Positions 1 through 14,589 of a stretch of 64,000 nt of DNA are shown in pieces. The DNA lies in the NCBI GenBank assembly GCA_051530055.1, contig CM121341.1, forward strand, positions 13,640,001 to 13,704,000, in the 5' to 3' direction. The notes below the pieces were generated by a model. The model was not told the DNA's origin, ran no database searches, and was given only the letters and a program-made list of their open reading frames with translations. The translations under genes and the position numbers were made by a program. The DNA is from Neoechinorhynchus agilis. Taxonomy: Eukaryota; Acanthocephala. Position 1 is the stretch's first letter, and every line of letters begins with the position of its first letter.

Positions 1-956
1 GAACAATTCGTGGCATTGTTTTACTTTGTCTTCTGGAAGCATGAGTTCGATAAGTGCGGCAAATGTGCGTGTGTGCGCGTTGCGCTCTACTAAGAAAAAG
101 GGAGTATTGATTTTTGTGTTTCGCAACACGCAAATGATTTTGTTGTCGGTACTAGGAAAAACATTGTGAGTTTCGTGATTCATCCTAAAAAAATTACTCG
201 TGGTCATCGATAATGAGGTATCAGGATCGAACCTTGCTACTAGTGTTATCAGGAAGCGATGAAGTCCGTTTTATTCCGCACTGCCGACAATTAAATAATT
301 TCTTTAGGTCCACAGTTCGAACTGGATATCCTCTCGGTAATCAGTGTCTTCTACTTTAAAACAATGACTGACGCAGCCTACTCTCTAGCGAAATATCTCT
401 CAATAAAATATGTATTATTCGGAGGGTGAATATATGATCACCACTTATTTAATCATACCTTTCAAACTAAATGACGTCATAATAGAAGGCAATGGAAGAA
501 ACTTTAAAGTTACACAATACCGGTTAACGACATGCTTGTGTATAGCGGAAAATTGAAGGAATTTTTCCAAATCCGATATTTCGAAGGCACAATAACGTGT
601 TTTTATCAAGGTTGCTTAAGTGTTTTATTTTTTACAATCACTATACTTCTTTTTCATGTGATGTCACAAAACGTGGATGCGAGTAGTCGCCGTTTCACGC
701 CTTCTCGTCAATCAATGCACCGTCGTATCAACGGCCCCATGTAATTCAGCTGAAATGTGATAAAATGTAAAAATAATGATTCTCAGATTCATCGCTCATC
801 TTGTCATTGAGAATAGCGCTCAATTTTTAAAGTTACGTCATCGACATTACGAATTTCGCACGAAAGAAACTTAGCACGGTCTCTATAGAAACATCTCAGT
901 ATCCACGTTCTTTGACTTTTTGTGACTGGTGTTTACTGGCTCTTGCTTAAGATTTC
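1..956. other. Upstream region of the helicase gene
   Basis: I see no gene here. Short open frames are unconserved-looking and AT-rich. The last ~50 bases before the helicase start are pyrimidine-rich and end in a TTTCAG 3' splice-site-like motif (AG at 957-958), so part of this stretch is probably a 5' intron or outron rather than plain promoter. Confidence 0.4.
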
Positions 957-959
957 AGA

Positions 960-3487
<2,528 letters not shown>

Positions 3488-3503
3488 TCGATGTGTCTTT
3501 GAG

Positions 3504-3509
3504 AATAAA
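3504..3509 (+). terminator. Polyadenylation signal of the helicase gene
   Basis: AATAAA lies 17 nt after the helicase stop codon. Such a short 3' UTR is plausible in a compact gene. Confidence 0.5.
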
Positions 3510-3539
3510 ACAGACATTTGGTGTCCAGAAGACGTTTGA

Positions 3540-4250
3540 GTTTCGTTTTTAAAATTGCGGACTTTGCGTGTTTTTGTACAACTGAGGCCGAGTTCTTAAA
3601 ATTCTAGATACCATGAAAAAACGACTTAAACATGAGAATGATGAAGATATGTTGCTCAGACTTGTGTTGATGTCGGCTTTCTATTTAAAGGAAGACTCAT
3701 AATTTCGGCTGCTTAATGTTCGTGGCAACTTTATTGATCATCGTTTCTTAAGTTTATTTGATTCGTGCTAAAAGCGACTTAAACTTGAGCATAAGTTCGT
3801 AGATATAAGTGTGTTAACCTATAATACTGGCGCTAGATATTTTGCCATCCTTTAATGTAAATCTTGACTTAATTTTCATTTCTTCGCTTCGCTATTATTC
3901 AACCGCTTCCATCAATAATCTTTTCTAGAAGCTTTACTTGGTTTTTTAGTGAAATGCGAATTCTTGGCAAATTTTGCCGCTGATTCGAAAGCTTCTCGGA
4001 ATGGAAGGAACTTTGAGACATACGTTATTGTGACAAAACCATTCAAAATACGTTAGAATTCACAACCGTGGTTTAAATAATTTAGCAATGCTCTTAAGTG
4101 ATTGCTCGCTCTTTGGTAACTATAGGTCGACGGTTGATCGCATGGTAGAATTTTTTCGTGGCGTTTAAATTCAATGGGACGTTCAATTTTTACATAAAGT
4201 CCGAAAGACTTAAAAAATTTAAAGTAATTATTTATTTTTGATCAGAATGT
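3540..4250. other. Intergenic, nothing recognised
   Basis: AT-rich DNA between the helicase and the decayed LINE. I see no coding frame, RNA gene or repeat in it. Confidence 0.4.
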
Positions 4251-4254
4251 TGAC

Positions 4255-5500
4255 GGGATAGCCGTAGGTGAGAGAGGGTAAGATAAAGCTATAGTAAAAT
4301 TTGGAGAAATTGGGCGAATAAACTCCTAAATGGCGCAGGCGTTTGAGGAGGTAAATTTTTAAGGTATATGTGCGAGTCCAGATTCAGATTTGATTAAAAT
4401 TGGAGACCCAGCATTCTGAGGGAGATGACTCGTTGGATGTCATTAGGAAGATTGGGGGTAGGATATTGGATTGTGAGAGAGTGAGGAGATCAACTCGAAG
4501 CATTTGGAGAAATTCAGGTATAGTTTGTGATTGGTGCAGGAATCGTTGACGTGGAAAATTTATTAGACGTTAAGGAGAGGGAGAGATGTGAGGGTGAGAT
4601 CATGGGCGTATAAAAGAAGTTTAGAATTGAAAATTTTAAAAAGAAGTGGTGGCAGGACAGCTCGTTGAGCTACGCCTTTGATAAGGGATTGGATCATCGA
4701 GGATGTAGCCCGGCAATGAATGTATTTTTGGCGATTGTGCTGATAAGAGATCAGCTAGTGGATCTGCCACGAATTTAGACCGAAATCGGAGCAGGCCGTG
4801 AGGAGTAGTGAATGGTCTAAGGAGTCGAATGCTCTCGCCAAGTCCATTTGAATGAGACGGGTGGTGTGAGAGGGATTATTGTCGAGGTTGCGTAGGAGCG
4901 TGGCGTATGCTCATAAGTATAAAAGGCGAGTTTTGAAACAATTTTCCGTAATTTTTGAAAGACCGGGCCAAATGGTTATTATATGGAATGATTCGGTGGA
5001 TATCGGATGTCCATTTTTCAGAAAAGGTTATTTTAGAATGTTTTAGAGATGAGGGATGGATATGCCATATAAAAAGTTGCGATTTATAATGAGGGTAAGA
5101 GAGTATATGAGTTCGGGGATGATGCATCGAAGAATCCAGTTTGAGATTTCGACTTAAAAAGACGAATTTCGAGGTAGTTTCTTGAGATGTTGTAAGACTT
5201 CATATGACGAAACTGAGTGGAGTATTGGGGAATCGACAGAAGTGTCAGTTGTGTTAGTGATAGTTTGTGCGGAGTCTGAGATGGGGAAATAATTGAAATT
5301 TAAGTCAGGGCAGTATTTATGATTGATGGAGTCTAGGACATGTTTCAGTTCAGAAGAAGACAAGTTTGAGAAGGAATGAGGGCTGCGTAACCATGATAAT
5401 TTTAGAATAAAAGTAAGAAACTTGTGGATTGATTTACTGTGTGATTTTGTATCATTGAAAAATAAAATTATCACTTTTATTTCCATTCTTGCTCGATTCA
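4255..5500 (-). mobile_element. Decayed non-LTR retrotransposon (LINE) fragment
   Basis: Read on the minus strand this holds broken reverse-transcriptase pieces. Around 4,790-4,860 one frame gives IQMDLARAFDSLDHSLL, matching the palm motif of the better-preserved LINE at 35.7-39.6 kb. The 115-codon frame at 5,154-5,501 resembles the endonuclease-RT linker of that LINE (shared DTSV...LKKLPR). Many stops and shifts show it is dead, and it is older than the 35.7-39.6 kb copy. Confidence 0.7.
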
Positions 5501-5539
5501 ATAAAATTACTCAAAATAAATAGCGATTCGCTTTAAATA

Positions 5540-6740
5540 AATTTTTGTGCGTTCTTCAAATGTGTGTATCCTACAAAATTCCCTTCTGCGAAGTACAGTC
5601 TATGGTTACAGAAAAGAAATTTCCATGTTAGCAGTGTGACTCACAGCGTTTCAATGAAAATAAAATTCGTGAAATGAACGCGTCGATATGAATCCCATGG
5701 AACTTGGTTATCACTCCAAAAACTTTCAGGTAAAGCAAGCGATTGTTTTTCTTGAAAAGATAAGGAGACATTAAGGCACGATTTCAATTTAAGCCCTCAC
5801 CGAAGCCACAGAAATTCAAGGCGACAAAAATCCTCCAAGAATCACGACGGGTTATTTTTAAGTCACTGAATAAACTCGAAACCGAATTGTACCTCGTTAT
5901 GGATTCGAATGTATTTCGTAAAGCACTAATTAATCTGGAGTATATTAAAGATAAAATTGTCCTCCTTATTCAATGGGTATCCCCCTTAGGTAAGCAAAAT
6001 ACCTAAAATAATATTTACATACCGTATTTAAAATTTAGTTGCCAAGATTGCATCAACTGTTAGTTTTGGAGCAGATGATGGCGACAGTTATGAAGTTCAT
6101 AGAAAGATTATAAAGCGGTTCAAGGCGACGACGCATAATATTATACTGTTTTTAAGAAAATAAGTGTTCATGCGATTTTGGGAGCAATCAATGGTTTTAA
6201 CATTCTTATGCGTGGTTCAGCCGGTAGTTTTATGGTCGATATGTACAAGATTATTCTTATACATATCGATGGCAATCAATGGTGTTTTCTATTTCGAAGA
6301 TTTTTCCGGTGTTCGAGTCTTAAATTTGTTATAAATTCTCTAATTCGTCTTTAAGAAGCACTAACATAATTTCCGTTTTAAGGTGCTGATCATTTTCACA
6401 GTTCCCATTCGATCAGGAAATTAAATAGATAAATTCTACGTACTCTTAATGGGTTTAAACAAAATTTACAAGCATAATAAAAAAAGGGCAAAATAAACAT
6501 AATAATAACGGGCACTCCTTTGATGTATTCGGTTTCATTTGATCAGATGAAGGTATTCGGCCGATAGGGTCGTTTAATTCGCTAGCCGTGGGTGCACAAT
6601 ACTTCTTACAAACTTGAATGCAGTTCACTGCTAGAGAAATAATATCCTCCAAATCGAATCGATATCGATGAAAAACTTATTGGTCAAATAATTCTCACTG
6701 ATAAATTTTCGTTTTCTGGATTATTTGGAATTAGTTTAAA
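5540..6740. repeat. Dispersed repeat unit, copy A
   Basis: This stretch is closely repeated at 15,915-17,150 (copy B), and its right part recurs in diverged form near 62,560-62,900 (copy C). One frame at 5,890-5,960 reads YLVMDSNV followed by LINLEYIKDKIV, faintly like the start of a PIN-type nuclease domain, but no intact gene remains. Copy A lacks a GC-richer segment of about 180 bp that copy B has at 16,385-16,565. It is either a decayed gene duplicated with its surroundings or a non-coding mobile unit. Confidence 0.65.
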
Positions 6741-6849
6741 TCAGCGATGTTTGATTTAGAAAATAGATTTATCTTGAAATTTTTCGGCCTTTTCGTTGGC
6801 CTTTTTCAGTCAATCTACAATTTAAAAGAAGCATGGTCAAATAGTTTAT

Positions 6850-7335
6850 CCGATGGGACTAGCAGACTGAGTTTGTAGTCGGCTTTGTTGCCAACAAAAG
6901 TACCTATTTGCTTTAGCGGAGCTATATATGAGAACATGGGAAGATAAATACTTGTCTAAATTGAATGGTGTGAATCTCTGGCTAAGATATGTGGATGATA
7001 CGTTCATTATCCTAGATCCCAATAGGAGTTCAGCGATACAACTTGTCAAAGAGCTGAAAATGGACAATGTAAGAGGAGGAAAATAATAATTTACCTTTTT
7101 TGGACGTACGAGTAACACGCATTCAGAGCAATGGCTTCATGACATCGGTTTATAGAAAGCATGGTGCTCCACATATGGTGGTCCCACGGATCTCTGCTCA
7201 ACCGATCAAATACATATTGGCAAGAGTCAAATCGATGTTCATCAGAGCATTTCGGTATTGTCCGGATGATGTACGTGGATACCCAAGGAGGTACATTGAG
7301 AAATGCACGAAGACGGCTCCTGGACATTGATTTCC
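6850..7335 (+). mobile_element. Penelope-like retroelement fragment
   Basis: Broken reverse-transcriptase sequence. One frame reads WLRYVDDTFII (near 6,980), the catalytic YVDD box in the form typical of Penelope-like elements, followed by FLDV-like and YRKHGAPH-like motifs that align with the larger Penelope-like element at 34.0-35.6 kb. Stops interrupt it repeatedly. No GIY-YIG endonuclease part is present. Confidence 0.75.
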
Positions 7336-7349
7336 ACATGCAGCTACGA

Positions 7350-9218
7350 AGTTGTCAAACGTTTTCTTCCAATATTTGTATTCACGTTAAGACGAAGGAG
7401 CAGTCGGTTCGATCGTTAGTTTTTCCGGACAAACTTCAATGTTTGATACGTTTCGTCAGTTCAAACGTATATGAAATGATGGCGGACCAACCCGATTTTG
7501 ATAAGGCGATTGCGATCTTGGACAAAGCATACATTAAGGAGGCGAATTCAATTTTTTCCAGAAGCAACCATCTCAGTCAATCGACGAGTTCGTCCGAGAA
7601 CTAAACTGCATAAGCCGAAACTGTCAGTTAACGGACGTGACCGCTGAGCAATACCGACTAGAACTCATTCGCGATGCTTTTGTTAGTGGGATTTCATCCC
7701 CCGTAATTCGTCAACGCCTTCTGGAACATCATGCTCTAAGTTTGACCCAAGCGATCGACATAGCGAAGTCTCTAGATACAGCTCAGCGAAACGCTGAAAT
7801 TTATGACCGTCAAGCACCGCCTATTGCAGCTTATGTCGAAGCTTCTCCATCGATTTCGCACCAGAAGCCTGAAACGGAGGATATGGAAATAGCTGCCGCC
7901 ATAAAGTCAAAAAAGTGCTTGTTGTGCGGTTTTGATTTGCATCCAAGATCTCGTTGTCCTGCCAGAAAGTCTAAGTGTTCGAAATGCGGAAAAATAGGCC
8001 ATTGGGGAAGCAGCCGGAGGACACCTCCGCTACTATGTTTCTATGCGCCAGCGACGAGCTTGCAGATCCAAACAATCGAATGTTCCTTATTGACGTGTAG
8101 TTCGAGCAACTTTATTAGCGATAAGGTTGCCATGAATCTGGGACTAAAAACGATTGCATCGGAAGGTATAGTCAAGCTGGCTGCAACAAGTCAACAGATT
8201 CGAATCAAAGGCAAATGTCTCGTCGACATTCTTGTGGAAAATCGAACTTATCATGCTGTCAAATTCAGTGTGTTGGAGGACCTTTGTACGGACGTCATAC
8301 TCGGTCTAGAATTTCAAAAACTCCACAGAAGCATTCGTTTTGTCTATAATGGTTCCAAAGATGAATTGACAATCAGGCCCCTATCAGACTGTTGCAACTT
8401 GATCAAAGCTGATATGTTGGAAACCCCATTGTTTAACTCGATCCTTCGGAATATTAAGCCTGTTGTGACCAAATCGCGAATGTTTAGCGTTGAAGACCGT
8501 TCGTTTATCGATGGTGAAGTAAAAAGGTTACTTTATGCAGGCGTGATAGAACCTAGTCGATCTCCGTGGAGATCTCAGATTGTAGTCGTCAAAAGCGACT
8601 CGAATTCAGGCAAGAAGCGATTAGTTATTGATTATTCGCAGACTATCAATAGATTTACTTCGTTAGACGCATACCCATTGCCTAACCTTCACCAGCTTAT
8701 TAATACCATCGCTCAATACCGCGTATTTTCTACCTTCCACTTAAAAAGTGCGTATCATCAAATCGGCATACCTGCTTCCGAAAGACGGTACACCGCTTTC
8801 GAAGCGAATGGTAATCTTTACCAATTTACGCGTATACCTTTTGGCGTTACAAACGGTGTCGCCGCATTTAAAAGGGCGATGGATAATATGATTAAGGAAG
8901 AGAATTTGGAGGGTACGATTTCATATCTAGATAATGTTACTGTAGCAGGTAAATTACAGGAGTAACACGACTCGAATGTAAAGCTCTTTATGGAAGCTGT
9001 CGAGAAACGGAAGTTGACTTTGAATCATTCCAAAACTATATCGACGGTCCAATCTATCAATCTAATGGGTTACAACATCTGCAATGGAAAGATTCGGCCC
9101 GATCCGGAAAGACTACGCCCCTTATTTGAAATGCCTATTCCTTCTGATTCAAAAAGCCTAGCTCGAGTGCTCGGAATGTTGGCCTATTACTCAAAGTGGA
9201 TCCAGGACTTTTCACGAC
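7350..9218 (+). mobile_element. Ty3/Gypsy LTR retrotransposon fossil, gag to mid-pol
   Basis: An LTR-retrotransposon fossil of the Ty3/Gypsy superfamily. Parts in order: gag-like region (7,400-7,900), a zinc-knuckle region near 7,915-8,010, an aspartic-protease-like region near 8,060-8,350 and reverse transcriptase (about 8,470-9,218). RNase H and integrase do not follow. The element stops abruptly where the makorin-containing unit begins. No flanking LTRs were recognised. It is broken, with a small number of interruptions besides the truncation, which suggests middle age rather than great age. Confidence 0.85.
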
Positions 9219-9330
9219 ACGTGACCAGCCGGCTTACTACTCTACACGTACAGATTCTGCTTTATATATTAGAAAATATTAAGACACATTCCTACATTGA
9301 AAAACCGGAAATTCAATCGACATTTCAAAA

Positions 9331-9942
9331 ATGAGCTCAACTTCGCGAGAATCTTCAATGTCTCACAGCACCTCCAATAATTCAACATTCTTCGACCTAA
9401 TACGGCTTCCAATGTTAATTGTCGATGAAATTTGCCTAGAGTATGCTGCAAGCGGTTCATGTGCCGAAGATTGCTCATTAAAGCACGGACTTGTTTGTCC
9501 GATATGTTGTTTTTATGTACTAAATTACGATGATTCAAACCAAAGGACTTCGCATTTTCGGGAATGTTACAAAAACCTTCAAAATACGTTCAATTTACGG
9601 CGTGATTTCAGCAAAGACGCTCAGTGTTGTGTGTGCTTGGAATCTGTTACGCATTCGGAGCAATACGTTTTTGCAGTAATGGATTGTTGCGGACATTGTC
9701 TATGCGGACAATGTGCTCGTTCGTGGTTTGAGAAGGAGAATAAATGCACTTGCCCAATTTGTCGACGAATCCCTGATTCCATATTCGACAGTACTTTGTG
9801 GCCCTCAAATGAGCATGAACGCATGTCTCTTATCAAGGCATTGCATGATACCGTTGTTGCAAGCCAAAAAGTTGAGAATAAAATAGATGACGAAGCCTTG
9901 GAGGTGATAAAAGCAAGCGATGGAAAAAAGGAAATATGTTAG
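9331..9942 (+). CDS. MKRN: Makorin-type RING-finger E3 ubiquitin ligase, copy 1
   Basis: Single-exon gene of 203 residues. A CCCH zinc finger (from Cys at about residue 31, ending SLKHG) runs directly into the Cys-His makorin motif (VCPIC ... SHFREC), then a C3HC4-type RING at about 91-141 (CCVC ... CGHCLC ... CPIC). This order and spacing match the C-terminal half of makorins. The usual N-terminal CCCH fingers and the last C-terminal finger are absent, so it is a short form. Makorins attach ubiquitin to target proteins and bind RNA. No introns are present although neighbouring host genes have them, so a retrocopy is possible; makorins are known for retrocopies in mammals. No acceptor-like AG precedes its ATG, unlike other genes here. 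Confidence 0.85.
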   Translation: MSSTSRESSMSHSTSNNSTFFDLIRLPMLIVDEICLEYAASGSCAEDCSLKHGLVCPICCFYVLNYDDSNQRTSHFRECYKNLQNTFNLRRDFSKDAQCCVCLESVTHSEQYVFAVMDCCGHCLCGQCARSWFEKENKCTCPICRRIPDSIFDSTLWPSNEHERMSLIKALHDTVVASQKVENKIDDEALEVIKASDGKKEIC

Positions 9943-10267
9943 ACTGCAGTCGGGTGTTCTGGTGGATTTATCATTCAGGCAAATCGTTGGAATCTTCTAT
10001 TTATGAGATGGATGATTTTCTCAAATGAGACCTGAGCATTCTTGGAGGAAGGAGCAATCTGTACAATTTTTTGAGCTGAGCTGGAAAGATGAAGCGAGAG
10101 ATTTCAAACAAGCTGGCAATTGGTGCTCAAATTTTTTCTTTTTTATGCTTGCATTGTTTGCTGATTTTCTATTACATTCAAAAATAAGACAATTTTTTCT
10201 CATGAGTGGTGTTTAAATTTCGTGATTGACGCCAAGGAATGCATAATCTGAATTTTTGTTCTATTGA

Positions 10268-10273
10268 AATAAA
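10268..10273 (+). terminator. Polyadenylation signal of makorin copy 1
   Basis: AATAAA about 325 nt after the stop codon. In copy 2 the matching hexamer reads AATCAA, so only copy 1 keeps a canonical signal. Confidence 0.4.
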
Positions 10274-10284
10274 ATTAAAAGTTT

Positions 10285-13200
10285 ATAATATTATGGAAAG
10301 CCTCTTTTCCACAAACCCCCATGTTTCATTCCAGATTTATTATTGAACGAAAAATGGGTGTTTTTGTTATTTCTTACTACAAATTTTCGACGCCTCGCGT
10401 CTTCGTCAGGAAGCTTTCCTTCGGTTATCTGAAAAGGAATCAGAGGAGAGCAACGCTGTTGATCCGTTGCTCCTAAATCTTTATCCTCTCCAGAGTCGCG
10501 AAGAAGTTTGTTGAGGCTCGAAAAGTCGGTCCGTTTAACCGCATGTTCATAATATTATGGAAAGCCTCTTATTCCAACACCTCATGTTTTATTCCAAATT
10601 TATTATCGAGCGAAAAATGGGTGTTTTTTATTTCTTACTTAAAATTTTCGATGCCTTGCGTCTTCATCAGGAAGCTTTCCTTCGGTTATCTGAAAAGGAA
10701 TCAGAGGAGGGCAACGCTATTGATCCATTGCTAAAAAATCTTTATCCTCTCCAGAGTCGCGAAGAAGTTTAATGTTCATAATATTATTGAAAGCCGCTTT
10801 TCCCAACACCCTCATGTTTTATTCCAGATTTATTATCGAACGAAAAATGAGTGTTTTTTATTTCTTACTTTAAATTTTCGACGCCTTGCGTCTTCGTCAG
10901 GAAGCTTTCCTTCGGTTATCTGAAAAGGAATCAGAGGGCAACACTATTGATGCGTTGCTAAAAATCTTTATCCTCTCCAGAGTCGCGAAGAAGTTCGTAG
11001 AGGCTCGAAAAGTCGCTCCGTTTAACCGCATGTTCATAATATTATGGAAAGCCTCTTTTCCCAAAACCCTCATGTTTTATTCCAGATTTATTATCGAGCG
11101 AAAAATGGGTGTTTTTTTATTTCTTACTTAAAATTTTCGATGCCTTGCGTCTTCATCAGGAAGCTTTCCTTTGGTTATCTGAAAAGGAACCAGAGGAGGG
11201 CAACACTATTGATCAGTTGCTCCAAAATCTTTATCCTCTCCACAGTCGCGAAGAAGTTTGTAGAGGCTCGAAAAGTGTTCATAATATTATGGAAAGCCTC
11301 TTTTCCTAACACCCTCATTTTTTATTCCAGATTTATTATCGAACGAAAATGGGTGTTTTTTTATTTCTTACTTAAAATTTTCAACGCCTTGCGTCTTCGT
11401 CAGGAAGCCTTCCTTCGGTTATCTGAAAAGGAATCAGAGGAGAGCAACGCTATTGATCCGTTGCTAAGAAAATCTTTATCCTCTCCAGAGTCGCGAAGTT
11501 TGTAGAGGCTCGAAAAGTCGCTCCGTTTAACCGCATGTTCATAATATTATGGAAAGCCTCTTTTTCCAACACCTCATGTTTTATTCCAAATTTATTATCG
11601 AGCGAAAAATGGGTGTTTTTTTTATTTCTTACTTAAAATTTTCGATGCCTTGCGTCTTCATCAGGAAGCTTTCCTTTGGTTATCTGAAAAGGAATCCGAG
11701 GAGGGCAACGCTATTGATCCATTGCTCCAAAATCTTTATCCTCTTAACAGTCCCGAAGAAGTTTGTAGAGGCTCGAAAAGTCGGTCCGTGTAACCGCATG
11801 TTCAGTATATTATGGAAAGCCTCTTTTCCCAACACCCTCATTTTTTATTCCAGATTCATTATCGAAAGAAAAATGGGTGTTTTTCTATTTCTTACATCAA
11901 ATTTTCGACGCCTTGCGTCTTCGCCAGGAATCTTTCCTTTGAATATCTGAAAATGAATCCGAGGTGGGCAACGCTATTGATCCGTTGCTCCAAAGTCTTT
12001 ATCCTCTCCAGTCGCGAAGAAGTTTGTAGAGGCTACCGCATGTTCATAATATTATGGAAAGCCTCTTTTCCCAACACCCTCATGTTTTATGGCAGATTTA
12101 TTATCGAACGAAAAATGAGTGTTTTTTATTTCTTACTTCAAATTTTCGACGCCTTGCGTCTTCGTCAGGAAGCTTTCCTTCGGTTATCTGAAAAGGAATC
12201 AGAGGAGAGCAACGCTATTGATCCGTTGCTAAAAAAATCTTTATCCTCTCCAGAGTCGCGAAGTTTGTAGAGGCTCGAAAAGTCGCTCCGTTTAACCGCA
12301 TGTTCATAATATTATGGAAAGCCTCTTTTTCCAACACCTCATGTTTTATTCCAAATTTATTATCGAGCGAAAAATGGGTGTTTTTTTATTTCTTACTTCA
12401 AATTTTCGACGCCTTGCGTCTTCGTCAGGAAGCTTTCCTTCGGTTATCTGAAAAGGAATCAGAGGAGGGCAACGCTATTGATCCATTGCTCCAAAATCTT
12501 TATCCTCTTAACAGTCCCGAAGAAGTTTGTAGAGGCTCGAAAAGTCGGTCCGTGTAACCGCATGTTCAGTATATTATGGAAAGCCTCTTTTCCAAACACC
12601 CTCATGTTTTATTCCAGATTTATTATCGAACGAAAAATAGGTGTTTTTTTGTATTTCTTACTTCAAATTTTCGACGCCTTGCGTCTTCGCCAGGAATCTT
12701 TCCTTCGGTTATCTGAAAAGGAATCAGTGGAGAGCTACGCTGTTGATCCGTTGATCCAAAATCTTTTTCCTCTCCAGAGTCGCGAAGAAGTTTGTAGAGG
12801 CTCGCGCGTGTTCATAATATTATGGAAAGCCTCTTTTTCCAACACCCTCATGTTTTATTCCAGATTTATTATCGAACGAAAAATGGGTGTTTTTTTTATT
12901 TCTTATTTCAAATTTTCGACGCCTTCGTCTTCGTCAGGAAGCTTTTCTTCGGTTATCTGAAAAGGAATCAGAGGAAAGCAACGCTGTTGATCCGTTGCTC
13001 CAAAGCCTTTATCCTCTCCAGAGTCGCTAAGAAGTTGGTAGAGGCTTGAAAAGTCGGTCCGTTTACCCGCATGTATATAATATTATGGAAAGCCTCTTTT
13101 TCCAACACCTCATGTTTTTTTCCAGATTTATTATCGAACGAAAAATGGGTGTTTTTTATTTCTTACTTCAGATTTTCGACGCCTTGCGTCTTCGTCAGGA

Positions 13201-14200
13201 AGGTTTCCTTCGGTTATCTGAAAAGGAATCAGAGGAGGGCAACGCTGTTGATCCGTTGCTCCAAAATCTTTATCCTCTCCAGAGTCGCGAAGAAGTTTGT
13301 TTAGGCTCGAAAAATCGGTCCGTTTAACCGCATGTTCATAATATTATGGAAAGCCTCTTTTCCCAACACCCTCTTGTTTTATTCCAGATTTATTATCGAA
13401 CGAAAAATGGGTATTTTTTTATTTCTTACTACAAATTTTCGACGACTTGCGTCTTCGTCAGGAAGCTTTCCTTCGGTTATCTGAAAAGGAATCAGAGGAA
13501 AGCAACGCTGTTGATCCGTTGCTCCAAAATCTTTATCCTCTCCAGAGTCGCGAAGAAGTTTGTAGAGGCTAGAAATGTCGGTCCGTTTAACCACATGTTC
13601 ACAATATTATGAAAAGCCTCTTTTCCCAACACCCTCATGTTTTATTCCAGATTTATTATCGAACGAAAAATAAGTGTTTTTTTTATTTCTTACTTCAAAT
13701 TTTCGACGCCTTGCGTCTTCGTATTTAAGATTTCCTTCGGTTATCTTAAAAGGTATCGAAGGAGAGCAACGCTGTTGATCCGTTGGTCATAAATCTTTAT
13801 CTTCTCCAGAGTCGCTAAGAAGTTAGTAGAGGTTCGAAAAATCGGTCCGTTTAACCGCATGTTCATAATATTATGGAAAGCCTCTTTTCCCAAAACCCCC
13901 ATGTTTTATTCCAGATTTATTATTTAACGAAAAATGGGTTTTTTATTTCTTACTTTAAAATTTCGACGCCTTGCGCCTTCGTCAGGTTGCTTTCCTTTGG
14001 TTATCTTATAAGGAATCAGAGGAGGGCAACGCTGTTGATCCGTTGCTCCAAAATCTTTATCCTCTCCAGAGTCGCGAAAAAGTTTGTAGAGGCTCGCGCG
14101 TGTTCATAATATTTTGGAAAGCCTCTTTTTCCAACACCCTCATGTTTTATTCCAGATTTATTATCGAACGAAAAATGGGTGTTTTTTTTATTTCTTACTT
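10285..14200 (+). repeat. Tandem array of ~255-bp units, about 16 copies
   Basis: The motif ATAATATTATGGAAAGCC starts units near 10,288, 10,549, 10,779, 11,035, 11,281, 11,539, 11,804, 12,046, 12,306, 12,565, 12,814, 13,078, 13,339, 13,602, 13,866 and 14,107 (the last with one change), giving a mean period of about 255 bp. Each unit holds a pyrimidine-rich stretch ending CTTCGTCAG, then about 40 codons with no stop that read LRLSEKESEEGN and LYPLQSREEV in most units. Units differ by substitutions and small indels, so the array is not brand new. No match to a known satellite is recognised. Confidence 0.95.
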
Positions 14201-14430
14201 GGCCGTATCGAGATCGTTTTCACTCAAAGACTGGCACCTACCTCGCAACATCTACGAATTCAAAACGAGCACCAAGAAATCACCCGCGAAGACGAATCGC
14301 AAGACGAAGTATCGGCTCCACCTCCATCGAGGAAAGTACGAACAGTCCGTCAACAGCTACTAAACCCGCAAACGAAAATTACGACGGTACCTTGGAAGAA
14401 TCTTAGATGGGATCCACCTGCGTGAATGAG
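14200..14430 (+). mobile_element. Probable distal end of an LTR-element pol (fossil)
   Basis: An open stretch just after the 255-bp array has the charged, proline-rich character of the C-terminal tail of Gypsy-type integrases and ends with a stop shortly after a WDPP motif. It could be the distal end of the same element as 7,350-9,218, separated by the makorin unit and the array, or a second fragment. Broken; family assignment is tentative. Confidence 0.4.
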
Positions 14431-14589
14431 GATGGAAGGTGTATTCGAAAATCCTCTAGACCGATAAAAAAGCATTGTGGGGAAAGACTGATTTAATAAT
14501 CAATAGTGTGTCGATGCGTAGATCAATAGTGGGTCGATGAGTACTTGGGTGCGAATGTTAACTAGCGCCGCATCATTGTTCTACACTCC

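Larger units (their letters stand above)
9218..10284 (+). repeat. Duplicated unit carrying a makorin-like gene, copy 1
   Basis: About 1.07 kb that recurs at 17,512-18,578 with only a couple of base differences, including non-coding flanks. The left border falls at CGACACGTGACCAGCC, within what would otherwise be the Gypsy pol region. The right border abuts the first unit of the 255-bp array. The sharp borders and near identity point to a recent duplication or gene conversion. Confidence 0.85.

Noticed and set aside
532-744. 70-codon open frame upstream of the helicase
   Set aside because: No domain, no acceptor-like context at the ATG, and AT-rich composition; more likely chance.
5890-6360. 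PIN-domain nuclease gene in repeat copies A and B
   Set aside because: Only a short YLVMDSNV-like start is recognisable; the rest is interrupted and unaligned to any family.
9269-9538. Minus-strand open frame, repeated at 17,563-17,832
   Set aside because: It lies antisense to the makorin gene, which has clear zinc-finger motifs; the repeat only reflects the duplication.
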